From Anaerovoracaceae bacterium (GTDB lineage: Bacteria > Bacillota > Clostridia > Peptostreptococcales > Anaerovoracaceae), in the NCBI GenBank assembly GCA_029983755.1, contig JASBYX010000001.1:100539-164538 (forward strand): DNA of 64,000 nucleotides, read 5' to 3'. This document shows, piece by piece, positions 53,052 through 62,085 of this stretch (its first letter is position 1; each line of letters opens with the position of its first letter). Both the position numbers and the translations under genes were made by a program. Below the pieces are notes generated by a model. The model made no database searches. It saw only the letters and a list, made by a program, of their open reading frames with translations, and was not told the origin of the DNA.

Positions 53052-54066
53052 GTTCTCCCTGTCCTCCCAATTCGTCTTGTTTTTTCACAGCTTCACTTAT
53101 TTTACCCACCACGTCTTCTTTGACGTATGGTATGGATTTAAGTATTGTCCTCATTACAGCATAGCCATCTGAAGATCCGTGCATTTTGAGGAGTGCCTTA
53201 TTCAATCCCAGTATGGGAGCGCCACCGTATTCTTTGTAGTCAACATCCTGTTTCAAGCTATAGAGTTTGCTCTTCAGCATGGCAGCACCAAGTTTGGCAA
53301 TGTTTGATGAGGTGAACCTGTATTTGAGTTCCCTCATTATGGTTAAAGCCAGCCCTTCAGAAAGCTTTAGTATCACATTACCTGTAAATCCATCTGTAAC
53401 TATTACATCTGCAATTCCAAGGGGAACGTCTCTAGCCTCGAGATTTCCCATAAAATTCAAGGAGGTTTGGTCAAGAAGTTTGTAGGTTTCCTTTGTCAAG
53501 AGACTTCCCTTTCCCTGCTCAACTCCGTTGCTCACAAGTCCCACAGTCGGATTCTCTCTTCCGATAACTTCTTCCATGTATAGGGAACCCATGTAGGCAA
53601 ATTGCAGCAGGTGATGAGGCTTGCATTCCACATTTGCTCCGGCATCGAGAAGAAGTGATGGTTCTTTGCCGATAATAGGGTAAACGGTTGCAAGAGCAGG
53701 CCTTTCTATACCGTCTATACACCCTAAGATCAGGTGTCCTCCGGCCAGGAGAGCACCTGTACTGCCTGCCGAGATAAACACATCTCCATCACCATCTTTA
53801 AGCATGTACAAAGCCCTAACTATGGATGAATCCTTCTTCCTTCTGATGGCTCTGACAGGAGACTCGTCGTTTTCAATTTCTTCTGTGGCATTGATTACAG
53901 TAATCTGATCGCCATCGTAACCCTGCTTTTGCAATAGATTTCTGATGTCATCTTCTCTTCCCAGTATACATAGTTCTTCGTCTGTGTAATCTGTTGCCAT
54001 AATTGCACCTTCCACAACAATATCAGGTGCATTATCTCCCCCCATACCATCTATTAATATTTTCAT
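53023..54066 (-). CDS. plsX: Phosphate acyltransferase PlsX
   Basis: PlsX converts acyl-ACP to acyl-phosphate for PlsY. ILIDGMGGDNAPDIVVEGA, FISAGSTGALLAGGHLILG and DVIVTDGFTGNVILKLSEG are family motifs. The last 15 residues form a repeat-like tail (GGQGELGERGEL) encoded by repeated GGAGAACTT-like units, which also provide the region where rnc starts. The ATG overlaps the glyA stop by 4 bp. Confidence 0.95.
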   Translation of the reverse strand: MKILIDGMGGDNAPDIVVEGAIMATDYTDEELCILGREDDIRNLLQKQGYDGDQITVINATEEIENDESPVRAIRRKKDSSIVRALYMLKDGDGDVFISAGSTGALLAGGHLILGCIDGIERPALATVYPIIGKEPSLLLDAGANVECKPHHLLQFAYMGSLYMEEVIGRENPTVGLVSNGVEQGKGSLLTKETYKLLDQTSLNFMGNLEARDVPLGIADVIVTDGFTGNVILKLSEGLALTIMRELKYRFTSSNIAKLGAAMLKSKLYSLKQDVDYKEYGGAPILGLNKALLKMHGSSDGYAVMRTILKSIPYVKEDVVGKISEAVKKQDELGGQGELGERGELKR

Positions 54067-55310
54067 AGCGATTTTTCCATCTCCTTGATTTTGGCATCAA
54101 TCTTCTTAGCTACTTCCACAAAGTCATCTTCCAGATAGCCTCGTGTAGTCATTGGAGCCGTTCCAATTCTCACTCCGCTTGTTTCCTTAGGACTTCTCTT
54201 GTCCTCAGGTATCATATTCTTGTTAAGGGTGATCCCAATCTTGTCCAGTTCATCCTGAAGATCCTTTCCTGAAAAATGATAATCAGACAAATCCAGCATG
54301 AACAGGTGATTATCAGTGCCTCCTGTTACAACTTTGTAGCCCATATCCAAGAACGCTTGGCAAAATGCCTTGGAATTTCTAACAACCTGATGTATGTATT
54401 CCTTGTACTCGGAAGTTAGCGCCTCTTCTGCGCAGACGGCTTTTCCTGCAATTATGTGTTCAAGAGGTCCACCTTGAGCGTATGGGAAGACTGCACTGTC
54501 AACTTTCTTTGCCAGTTCCGGTTTTGAGAATATCATACCTCCCCTTGGTCCTCTCAATGTTTTGTGCGTTGTTGTTGTAATAAGATCTGCATGTCCAAAT
54601 GGAGACGGATGATCTCCTGCTGCTACAAGACCTGCAATGTGAGCCATATCCACCATCAGCATAGCACCAACCTCCTTGGCGATTTCACCAAAAGCTTCAA
54701 AGTCAATGTTTCTGGCATATGCACTTGCTCCTGCGACAATGAGCTTAGGATTGCATTCCTTTGCTTTTTTTCTTACATCATCCATGTCGATATAGCCTCT
54801 GTGATCGACGCTGTAAAAAACCATATTATATAGCTTCCCGCTGAAGTTAACTGATGATCCATGTGTCAGGTGCCCACCATTATCTAAACTGAAAGAAAGG
54901 ACAGTGTCTCCCGGCTGAACTGCAACCCTATATGCAGAGAAATTTGCCTGTGAGCCGCTGTGTGGCTGAACGTTCACATGGTAATCCGTATTGAAGACTT
55001 CTTTCCACTTCTTGCAGCAGTACTCTTCAAGCTGGTCCACAAATTCTGTGCCTCCATAGTATCTTCCACGGTTTCCGGTTTCCCTCTCCATTTCGGGATA
55101 ACCTTCAGCATATTTCCATGAAAGGCAAGAACCGCAGGCTGCTAAAACCGCTTCGCTGGAATAGTTTTCAGAAGCTATTAATTCAATATTATTCTTCTGC
55201 CTCTGATACTCTTTTTCAATGAGCTCTCCCACCGTAGGGGAGCTTTTTTTGATAAAGTCAATATTATCCCTGTTATAACTGCTTTTGTCTTTTCCATCCT
55301 TTGTAAACAT
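54063..55310 (-). CDS. glyA: Serine hydroxymethyltransferase GlyA
   Basis: GlyA interconverts serine and glycine with tetrahydrofolate. ELIASENYSSEAVLAACGS, YAEGYPEMERETGNRGRYYG, NVQPHSGSQANF, and the PLP site LITTTTHKTLRGPRGGMI with its Lys are present. The 415-residue length is normal. It lies just downstream of a ThrE-type serine/threonine exporter and in the same run as folC, so serine, glycine and folate functions are grouped. Confidence 0.97.
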   Translation of the reverse strand: MFTKDGKDKSSYNRDNIDFIKKSSPTVGELIEKEYQRQKNNIELIASENYSSEAVLAACGSCLSWKYAEGYPEMERETGNRGRYYGGTEFVDQLEEYCCKKWKEVFNTDYHVNVQPHSGSQANFSAYRVAVQPGDTVLSFSLDNGGHLTHGSSVNFSGKLYNMVFYSVDHRGYIDMDDVRKKAKECNPKLIVAGASAYARNIDFEAFGEIAKEVGAMLMVDMAHIAGLVAAGDHPSPFGHADLITTTTHKTLRGPRGGMIFSKPELAKKVDSAVFPYAQGGPLEHIIAGKAVCAEEALTSEYKEYIHQVVRNSKAFCQAFLDMGYKVVTGGTDNHLFMLDLSDYHFSGKDLQDELDKIGITLNKNMIPEDKRSPKETSGVRIGTAPMTTRGYLEDDFVEVAKKIDAKIKEMEKSL

Positions 55311-55320
55311 TACTGCTAAC

Positions 55321-55854
55321 CTATCCTTTCATATCGTTTGTCATATTATTAGAATCAAGGCCGTGAACATTTGATTCGTGGCCGTGAGCCATCTTGCGCT
55401 GTCTAAACCTTCTCTTTTGCGGCTCAATGACCCTGCTCAAAAGCTTCATCAGTACGGTAACAGCCATAAACCCTGAAGCAATTGCAAGGGCAATGATGAA
55501 GGCGATCTCACCGTTTTCTATAAAGGCCATCTCGTCATCATTAATTATACCGTACATGGCATAATAAAGTCTACCGCCGGGGATCAAACAGATAGCTCCG
55601 GAGGTGAGAAATATCGTTGTTGGTGTCTTGTAAACCCTTGCCATTGTCTCTGCGAACATGGAGACGAAAATCGAAGCAACAAAGTTAGCAAGAAAATGGT
55701 TTTCCCAGGCCGCAAATGCAATCAAATAGATATAGTATGTTATCCCTCCGGCAATAGCCACATAAATAACATGAGGCATCTTAATTTTCATATTTATACC
55801 AAAGCCAAGCGAGCCTATAATGGCTGTAGCTATTGGAATGATCATTTCTTTCAT
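55321..55854 (-). CDS. Threonine/serine exporter, small (C-terminal-type) subunit
   Basis: The 177-residue membrane protein matches the ThrE_2 (PF12821) half of the threonine/serine exporter family: five hydrophobic segments, KTPTTIFLTSGAICLIPGG and LYYAMYGIINDD. The C-terminal 35 residues are polar and basic. With the larger gene directly upstream it corresponds to the single long ThrE of Corynebacterium split in two. Export of serine or threonine is likely from the family. Confidence 0.85.
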   Translation of the reverse strand: MKEMIIPIATAIIGSLGFGINMKIKMPHVIYVAIAGGITYYIYLIAFAAWENHFLANFVASIFVSMFAETMARVYKTPTTIFLTSGAICLIPGGRLYYAMYGIINDDEMAFIENGEIAFIIALAIASGFMAVTVLMKLLSRVIEPQKRRFRQRKMAHGHESNVHGLDSNNMTNDMKG

Positions 55855-55872
55855 CCTAAGCCCCCATCAAAA

Positions 55873-56625
55873 TCAACCGCCGAATATCAATAGAGCCGTT
55901 GCAAACCCCGACGCAATGATTCCTGCGACCAAAACAGCATTTATAAACCTTAACATTCCGGAGCCTGTATCCCCCATCAACAGGTCCCTTATAGCATTTG
56001 TCATGGCAACCCCCGGTATTACGAGCATTATTTCACCGATCATTATTTTGTCCATATTGTGCCCCAGACCGGCCCTGACCATAAACACCGTAACTATGGC
56101 TGTTATCAGAGAAACAATGTAATAGTACACGAATTCGTTGTCCTCACGAGTGTTTAGGTATCTTTCAGTAAACACGATTATGCAGGCTCCAATTGATGCA
56201 GCCAGGGCATCGAGAAAATCTCCTCCGAAGAACATGCAGAAGCCTCCACATACGAGGACTCCCCCAACATATTTGAGAAATCTCGGTTGGTACCTAGCCG
56301 TTACAATTCTGTCGAATTTTTTTGAGAGCCTATAGTAGCTCGGACTTGTTGAGGCAGCTTCCCTTGATAAATCATTCAGCTTATCAAGCATAGCAAAATT
56401 AGGATTGTACCTGAGCACAGTCCTAATTTGAGTTATTATCTCGCCATCCGGCGTTTCTATGGTAACCTGCATATTATTAGTTATTATAAAAACATTGATT
56501 CTGTCGCATCCATACCCTCTGCACATTCGAAAAATACTGTCTTCGACTCTGCTGATTTCTGCACCGCACACGAGCATCTCTTCGCCGATGTCAAGGATTG
56601 TCTGGAGAATTCTTTTGTAATCCAT
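55873..56625 (-). CDS. Threonine/serine exporter, large (N-terminal-type) subunit
   Basis: The 250-residue protein matches the PF06738 (DUF1212) half of ThrE: a cytosolic start LDIGEEMLVCGAEISRVED, then FIITNNMQVTIETPDGE, then five membrane segments with IPGVAMTNAIRDLLMGDTGSG. It lies 18 bp upstream of the small subunit and 10 genes away from nothing else related except glyA directly after, which suggests a role in serine balance. Confidence 0.86.
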   Translation of the reverse strand: MDYKRILQTILDIGEEMLVCGAEISRVEDSIFRMCRGYGCDRINVFIITNNMQVTIETPDGEIITQIRTVLRYNPNFAMLDKLNDLSREAASTSPSYYRLSKKFDRIVTARYQPRFLKYVGGVLVCGGFCMFFGGDFLDALAASIGACIIVFTERYLNTREDNEFVYYYIVSLITAIVTVFMVRAGLGHNMDKIMIGEIMLVIPGVAMTNAIRDLLMGDTGSGMLRFINAVLVAGIIASGFATALLIFGG

Positions 56626-56629
56626 GGCT

Positions 56630-57094
56630 TTATTTATCCGCCTTATCCATTTTCAGTCTCATAACTTCCGGGAAACAATTCTTAAGGTACTGTGGACATT
56701 GTTTGCACTCAAAGAAATTTGGAGCCGTGTCAGGATCCACAGTGTCAAAATCATTTTTCCTGAAAAACTCCGGTGCCCTCGCAACAAGGGCAATGGTATC
56801 TCCACCGAGCCTCTTAACCTCCGATTTCACCTTGTCGAGAAGAACCTTGCCAAGCCCGAACTTTCTGAAAGCAGGGTCAACAGCTATTCCATCGATTATG
56901 TATTCCCCCTCACGCTTTGCAAGAACCGCCGCTGCCACAAGATTGTCTGCAGGATCCACCATCTTAAAGCACTGAACTATGTCAGTATCAACTTCCTCAT
57001 CCCCATCGAACTCCAGCTCGTTTTCCACAAAAAACTTCACGAGTCTTTCATACTCATCGGTTCTTGTCAGAGTTAAAATCGGTCTACACTTCAA
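56630..57094 (-). CDS. GNAT-family N-acetyltransferase
   Basis: The 154-residue protein has a GNAT core, with GIAVDPAFRKFGLGKVLLDK as the acetyl-CoA motif near residue 75. LVARAPEFFRKNDFDTVDP follows, and CKQCPQYLKNCFPEVM near the end carries three Cys, a pattern seen in ArgA-like or 'CxxC' GNAT proteins. The substrate is unknown. It overlaps folC by 11 bp. Confidence 0.85.
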   Translation of the reverse strand: MKCRPILTLTRTDEYERLVKFFVENELEFDGDEEVDTDIVQCFKMVDPADNLVAAAVLAKREGEYIIDGIAVDPAFRKFGLGKVLLDKVKSEVKRLGGDTIALVARAPEFFRKNDFDTVDPDTAPNFFECKQCPQYLKNCFPEVMRLKMDKADK

Positions 57095-58442
57095 GATCCT
57101 TCACCTCCTCAATAGCTTGAGATCTCACCTCGCCAACCAGATACAAAGATCCGGCTACGATAACACCAGCTGCTTTTCCACTGCGAATCTCCTCGAAAGC
57201 CCTAGAAACAGCCTCTTTAGGAAATTTAATAACCTCAATATCATTATCGTCAACTCCCAGGCCTATTAAGCTCTTTCGCAGAACTTCTCCATCTGCCCTT
57301 CTAGGGTTTTCCGGTTCACAAACAAAATATCTGCCTCCCAAAGGTAACAGGTTCTTCATGATTTTGTCGACTTCCTTGTCCGCCATCATTCCTATAATAA
57401 GGATGCAGTTTTTCAAAGCTTCTTCTCCAAAAGCCTTTAGGGCAGCATTTCGTAAAACTCTTGAACTATCCTGATTATGTGCTCCGTCAAGGATGACAAG
57501 AGGCTCACGGGAAAGTATCTCTAGCCTTCCTGGATTGAAGGCTTTCTTGATACCTTTAAGGATATCATCTTTATTCAGCCTCAGAATTGACTTTTCCCTC
57601 ATATATTCAAGGGCAGTTAAGGCAGTTACTGAATTTAAAAGCTGAAACTCCCCTGCCATTGAGGTTTCTACATGATATTCATCCCCTAAGATTCTAACAC
57701 TATACTTCATGCCATGTATGGAAGAGACAGATATCTGTGCTCTTCCGGCAACAGCATTCCCATCAATAAAGGGTGCGCCCTTTTCTTCTGCAACTTTAGC
57801 TACAACATCAAATGCAGCCTTGTCATCAATTGCCGTTACCAGGGGACATCTTTTTTTGATAATCCCCGCCTTTTCCATTGCGATTTCTTCAATGGTACCG
57901 CCGAGTCTATCCATGTGATCATAGGAAATAGAACCTATAATTGTCATTATAGGCTTCTCTATCACATTCGTTGAATCCCCTCTGCCACCTAAGCCCACTT
58001 CAAGTATCACAACATCAGCATTTTTCTCTTTGAAATATAGAAGAGCTATTGCTGTGATAACCTCAAATTCCGTAGGTGAATCTTCTCCATCTTCCACTAA
58101 AGATTCAGAAGCTTTCACAACACGGTCGGTTAGCTCCTCAAGATCTCCATCTGAGATGTGCTCTCCGCTAAATTGGATTCTCTCATTGAACCTCTCAAGG
58201 TATGGGGAAATAAACATCCCGGCTTTGTACCCATTTTCCAAAAGAGAGCTGTACAAATAGTGGCAAATTGATCCTTTGCCATTAGTACCTGCCACATGAA
58301 TTACCTTTAGCTCCTTTTCCGGGTTCCCAAGTTTTGAAAGAAGTTTCTCCATTCTCTCAAGGCCGAGCACACTCCCGAACCTCTGAAAATCCTTTAGCTT
58401 ATCCGGCCCGGTTTTACTTAATCTTTTGCCTTTCAAAGTCAT
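57084..58442 (-). CDS. folC: Folylpolyglutamate synthase / dihydrofolate synthase FolC
   Basis: FolC adds glutamates to folates. HVAGTNGKGSICHYLYSSLL (P-loop), ISPYLERFNERI, VILEVGLGGRGDSTNVI and ILDGAHNQDSSRVL are the family motifs of this Mur ligase relative. The 452-residue length is normal. It overlaps valS by 4 bp, an arrangement typical of Firmicutes. Confidence 0.95.
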   Translation of the reverse strand: MTLKGKRLSKTGPDKLKDFQRFGSVLGLERMEKLLSKLGNPEKELKVIHVAGTNGKGSICHYLYSSLLENGYKAGMFISPYLERFNERIQFSGEHISDGDLEELTDRVVKASESLVEDGEDSPTEFEVITAIALLYFKEKNADVVILEVGLGGRGDSTNVIEKPIMTIIGSISYDHMDRLGGTIEEIAMEKAGIIKKRCPLVTAIDDKAAFDVVAKVAEEKGAPFIDGNAVAGRAQISVSSIHGMKYSVRILGDEYHVETSMAGEFQLLNSVTALTALEYMREKSILRLNKDDILKGIKKAFNPGRLEILSREPLVILDGAHNQDSSRVLRNAALKAFGEEALKNCILIIGMMADKEVDKIMKNLLPLGGRYFVCEPENPRRADGEVLRKSLIGLGVDDNDIEVIKFPKEAVSRAFEEIRSGKAAGVIVAGSLYLVGEVRSQAIEEVKDLEV

Positions 58443-61171
58443 ATCTTCGCCTCAATGGATGCAAGCTGATCTGTAACTTTTTGGAGAAGTTCCTTGTACT
58501 TGGCCATCTTCTCCTTCTCTTCTTCGACAATGTGAGAAGGTGCCTTTGAAACAAAACCTTCGTTGGAAAGCTTCCCTTCTACCCTCTTAACTTCTCCCTC
58601 AAGTCTTTTCTTTTCTTTAGACAGGCGAGCAGCTTCCTCTTTGAAATCGATGAGATCTTCAAGTGGAACAAACAGCTCAGCTCCCGTGATAGCCTGGGAC
58701 ATGGCATCCTCCGAAACACCGTTCTTTGACTCTAAGGCCGTTATTTTGTTGATATTTCCGATATCCTTTATGTATCTCGCGTACTTTTCAATGTCCGATG
58801 CAATCTCCCCGACAACTATTAAATCCATTTTCTTTGAAGGGGGAGCATCCACCTCTGCCCTGATATTCCTGATGGCTCTGATAATTTCCATGCTTTTTTC
58901 AATAATCTCTTCGTCATCCGGGAAGTTCCAGTTTTCTCTTGCATGGGGCCAACTGGATGTTATTAACTTGCTCTCACCATCTTTGGTGGTAACTTCCTCA
59001 ACGGAGTGAGGCAGGTATCCCCAAATCTCCTCAGTAATGAATGGCATGAACGGATGAAGCAGTTTCAAGAGATTTTTAAGAGCCATTATCAAGGTGAATC
59101 GTACAACTTGTTTGTCTTCCTCATCTTCTCCCCAAAGTCTCTTTTTGACAATTTCGATATACCAGTCACAGTACTGATTCCATATGAGGTCATAGACTTT
59201 CTGTCCTGCAAGGGCAAGCTCGTAATGATTTAAATTTTCAGTAATTTCTTCTGATGCATGGTTGATCTTGGATATTATCCACTTGTCCTCAGGCTTTAGA
59301 GCTATATTGGAAAAATCATCCGTATCTCCACAAGATGAACCGCAGCAATCCGAGCAGCACTTAGCCATAGGCAGAAATTCTCCATCCTCATCTGTAATGT
59401 TCATAATTACGAACCTTGAGGCATTCCATAGCTTGTTTGCAAAATTCCTTGAAGACTCTAGCTTCTCATACTGAAAACGCATATCGTTACCCGGTGTAAT
59501 GCCTGTTGAAAGCATGAATCTCAAGGCATCTGCACCATATTCATGTATTATTTCAAGGGGATCTATTCCATTGCCCAGGGACTTGCTCATCTTCCTACCC
59601 TGGCTATCACGAACAAGACCGTGGATATATACATCCTTAAAAGGAACTTCTCCCATTGTTTCAAGTGCCGAGAAAACCATTCGCACTACCCAGAAGAAGA
59701 TAATGTCATACCCTGTTACTAGAACATCTGTAGGATAGAAATACTTGATATCTTCTGTGTTCTCAGGCCAGCCAAGAGTTGAGAAAGGCCACAGTGCCGA
59801 AGAAAACCATGTATCCAGAACATCCTCATCCTGTTTTAAATTCGTAGATCCACACTTCGGACAAGACTGCGGTTCATCTTCAGCAACTATAATCTCACCG
59901 CAATCTTGGCAATACCAAGCCGGGATTCTATGACCCCACCAAAGCTGCCTGGAAATACACCAGTCCCTTATGTCTTCCAGCCAATGTAAATATATCTTTT
60001 CAAAACGCTGTGGCACATGGGTTAGCTTACCGGATTTAGCTGCTTCAATAGCAGGCTTAGCAAGTTCTTCCATCTTCACGAACCACTGATCTGATAGCAT
60101 CGGCTCTATTACCGTGTGACATCTGTAACATGTACCTACAGGAATATCCATGTCCTCTATTTTAACCAGGTAGCCTGCGTCCTCAAGATCCTTGACCCAA
60201 GCCTTTCGGCATTCAAACCTGTCCATTCCCGCATATTTGCCGGCGTGTTCGTTCATGGTTCCGTCAAGATTTATACAGGAAATGATTTCAAGGTCATGCC
60301 TCTGACCGATTTCAAAGTCGTTAGGATCGTGTGCCGGGGTTATCTTTACAGCACCAGTACCCTTTTCAGGATCAGGATACGGATCTGCGATTACCGGAAT
60401 TTCTCTTCCTACAATCGGCAGAATTACCTTCTTACCGATAACATCCTTGTACCTTTCGTCTTGAGGATTTACGGCGATTGCTATATCTCCAAACATGGTT
60501 TCAGGTCTTGATGTGGCAATGACAATGTCCCTTCCCCCTTCTTCAGCGGAAGGATATCTGAAGTACCAGTAAAACCCCTTCTTGTCTTCATGTTCTACTT
60601 CCGCATCAGAAAGAGATGTCCCGCAGTTAGGACACCAATTTATTAGACGGTTACCTCTATATATATATCCTTTCTTGTACAGTTCAACAAAATATTTGCG
60701 CACCGCATGGTTGCACCCTTCGTCCATGGTGAATCTCTCTCTGCTCCAATCGCAGGAATCACCAAGTCGTCTGCACTGTCTTGTTATTCTGCTGCCGTAT
60801 TCTTCCTTCCACTTCCAGGCTCTTTTCAGAAATTCTTCTCTCCCAAGTTCTTCCTTTGAAAGGCCCTCTTCCTCTCTGATTTTCTCAGCAACTTTAACCT
60901 CTGTTGCAATGCTTGCGTGGTCGCTTCCCGGAAGCCATAGTGCCGAATAGCCTTGTAATCTCTTCCATCTGATTAGAACATCCTGAAGCGTGTGGTCAAG
61001 GGCGTGACCCATGTGCAATTGTCCGGTTATATTTGGAGGAGGCATCACTATCGTATAGGGTTTCTTGCTCTTGTCTATTTCAGCCCTGAAAAGGCCCTTT
61101 TCTTCCCAATCTTTGTAAATCCTCTCTTCAAAAGCTTTAGGATCATAATTCTTAGCTAAATTCTTACTCAT
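58439..61171 (-). CDS. valS: Valine-tRNA ligase ValS with a cysteine-rich insert
   Basis: ValS charges tRNA-Val. VMPPPNITGQLHMGHALDHT holds the HMGH signature, GRKMSKSLGNGIDPLEII the KMSKS signature, and a C-terminal coiled coil (about residues 845-910) binds tRNA. A zinc ribbon (CQDCGE, CPKCGS) lies near residue 430. An unusual insert at residues 603-618, KCCSDCCGSSCGD, carries five Cys (605, 606, 609, 610, 614) between the catalytic part and the anticodon domain. It opens the 40-gene run; AGGAGG lies 12 bases before the ATG. No T-box is seen ahead. Confidence 0.96.
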   Translation of the reverse strand: MSKNLAKNYDPKAFEERIYKDWEEKGLFRAEIDKSKKPYTIVMPPPNITGQLHMGHALDHTLQDVLIRWKRLQGYSALWLPGSDHASIATEVKVAEKIREEEGLSKEELGREEFLKRAWKWKEEYGSRITRQCRRLGDSCDWSRERFTMDEGCNHAVRKYFVELYKKGYIYRGNRLINWCPNCGTSLSDAEVEHEDKKGFYWYFRYPSAEEGGRDIVIATSRPETMFGDIAIAVNPQDERYKDVIGKKVILPIVGREIPVIADPYPDPEKGTGAVKITPAHDPNDFEIGQRHDLEIISCINLDGTMNEHAGKYAGMDRFECRKAWVKDLEDAGYLVKIEDMDIPVGTCYRCHTVIEPMLSDQWFVKMEELAKPAIEAAKSGKLTHVPQRFEKIYLHWLEDIRDWCISRQLWWGHRIPAWYCQDCGEIIVAEDEPQSCPKCGSTNLKQDEDVLDTWFSSALWPFSTLGWPENTEDIKYFYPTDVLVTGYDIIFFWVVRMVFSALETMGEVPFKDVYIHGLVRDSQGRKMSKSLGNGIDPLEIIHEYGADALRFMLSTGITPGNDMRFQYEKLESSRNFANKLWNASRFVIMNITDEDGEFLPMAKCCSDCCGSSCGDTDDFSNIALKPEDKWIISKINHASEEITENLNHYELALAGQKVYDLIWNQYCDWYIEIVKKRLWGEDEEDKQVVRFTLIMALKNLLKLLHPFMPFITEEIWGYLPHSVEEVTTKDGESKLITSSWPHARENWNFPDDEEIIEKSMEIIRAIRNIRAEVDAPPSKKMDLIVVGEIASDIEKYARYIKDIGNINKITALESKNGVSEDAMSQAITGAELFVPLEDLIDFKEEAARLSKEKKRLEGEVKRVEGKLSNEGFVSKAPSHIVEEEKEKMAKYKELLQKVTDQLASIEAKI

Positions 61172-61215
61172 ATATATGAAAATCCTCCTTAAACTCTTCC
61201 TTGCTCATCTAAAAA

Positions 61216-61244
61216 ATTTTATATGATTTTCGCTAAAAGGTCAA
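61216..61244 (-). promoter_or_regulatory. valS promoter (start of the long minus-strand run)
   Basis: On the minus strand TTGACC (61239-61244) and TAAAAT (61216-61221) are 17 bases apart, about 45 bp before the valS ATG. It is the clearest promoter ahead of the 40-gene run. Confidence 0.6.
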
Positions 61245-61253
61245 GTGAATCGG

Positions 61254-61282
61254 TTGAGTTAAAGGGTATTTTGTAGTAATAT
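61254..61282 (+). promoter_or_regulatory. Possible promoter of the SGNH gene
   Basis: TTGAGT (61254-61259) and TAATAT (61277-61282) are 17 bases apart. A start about 7 bases after the -10 would leave only a few bases before the ATG at 61293, so the message would be nearly leaderless; GGA at 61284-61286 would not be usable. Another promoter further up is possible. Confidence 0.35.
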
Positions 61283-61292
61283 TGGATATGTT

Positions 61293-62081
61293 ATGTTAGA
61301 TAAAAATAAGCAGAAATATTACTACATCATATTCATATTTGCCCTAGTCATTTTGTTGCTTGCATTTGTTCTCAACTTGGTGGACTGGAACTCAAGTGCA
61401 AATGTAAAGAAGTCCAAGATTGATAAGGATTTAAAGATGGCTATGGCATATTCTCCGGATGGAGTTGGTGTCATACAGCAGGAAATCGCAAAGGTAGAAA
61501 GGGAAAATCCCTCGAAGAACATGGCTGATGGTGACGATAAGCTTGCCCAATACAGAACTGCCATGGCTAACTCCATTATTATAGGAGATTCCATTACAGA
61601 AGGCTTTACTGTCTACGGGTTCTTATCTGAGGACGTTGTGTATAGCCAGATAGGTGGGTCCCTTCTAGGCTCCGGGAACCTTTTTTCCGCAGCAGCAGGA
61701 GCACATCCGGCAAATTTGTATCTTGCCTTCGGTATGAACGACATGGGAAATTTCGCAGGAGATGTTGACAAATTCTATTCTTCATATAAAGAGAAGATCG
61801 ATACGTTCAAAAAAGATAGTCCCGACACGAATATAATACTCTTAAGAATTGTGACCCCTTCAAAGGAGGCAATCGCAAATAAACCTGTCATAGGAAACTA
61901 CGACAAATTCAACAAAGCAATTAGCAAGATCGCAAAAAAATACAGACTAAAGATAGTTGAAGCAGACAAATTAATCAGGGAGAACCCGGATCTGCACGAA
62001 TCAGACGGAATACATGTTAAGAAGAATTTCTATCCGCTACTCCTTGAAGAAATGATTAAGGCATCCGGGAGCAACAATTAG
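61293..62081 (+). CDS. Membrane-anchored SGNH/GDSL family hydrolase (acyl-transfer type)
   Basis: The 262-residue protein has one membrane segment (about residues 10-30) and an outside SGNH domain. Block I is SIIIGDSITEGF with the catalytic Ser, FGMNDMG is the GxND block, and SDGIHVKKNFYPLL carries the catalytic Asp and His. SGNH proteins beside MBOAT genes usually transfer or remove acetyl groups on surface polymers. The DUF4358 and MBOAT genes follow directly on the same strand, so a shared role is likely. Confidence 0.88.
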   Translation: MLDKNKQKYYYIIFIFALVILLLAFVLNLVDWNSSANVKKSKIDKDLKMAMAYSPDGVGVIQQEIAKVERENPSKNMADGDDKLAQYRTAMANSIIIGDSITEGFTVYGFLSEDVVYSQIGGSLLGSGNLFSAAAGAHPANLYLAFGMNDMGNFAGDVDKFYSSYKEKIDTFKKDSPDTNIILLRIVTPSKEAIANKPVIGNYDKFNKAISKIAKKYRLKIVEADKLIRENPDLHESDGIHVKKNFYPLLLEEMIKASGSNN

Positions 62082-62085
62082 AATA

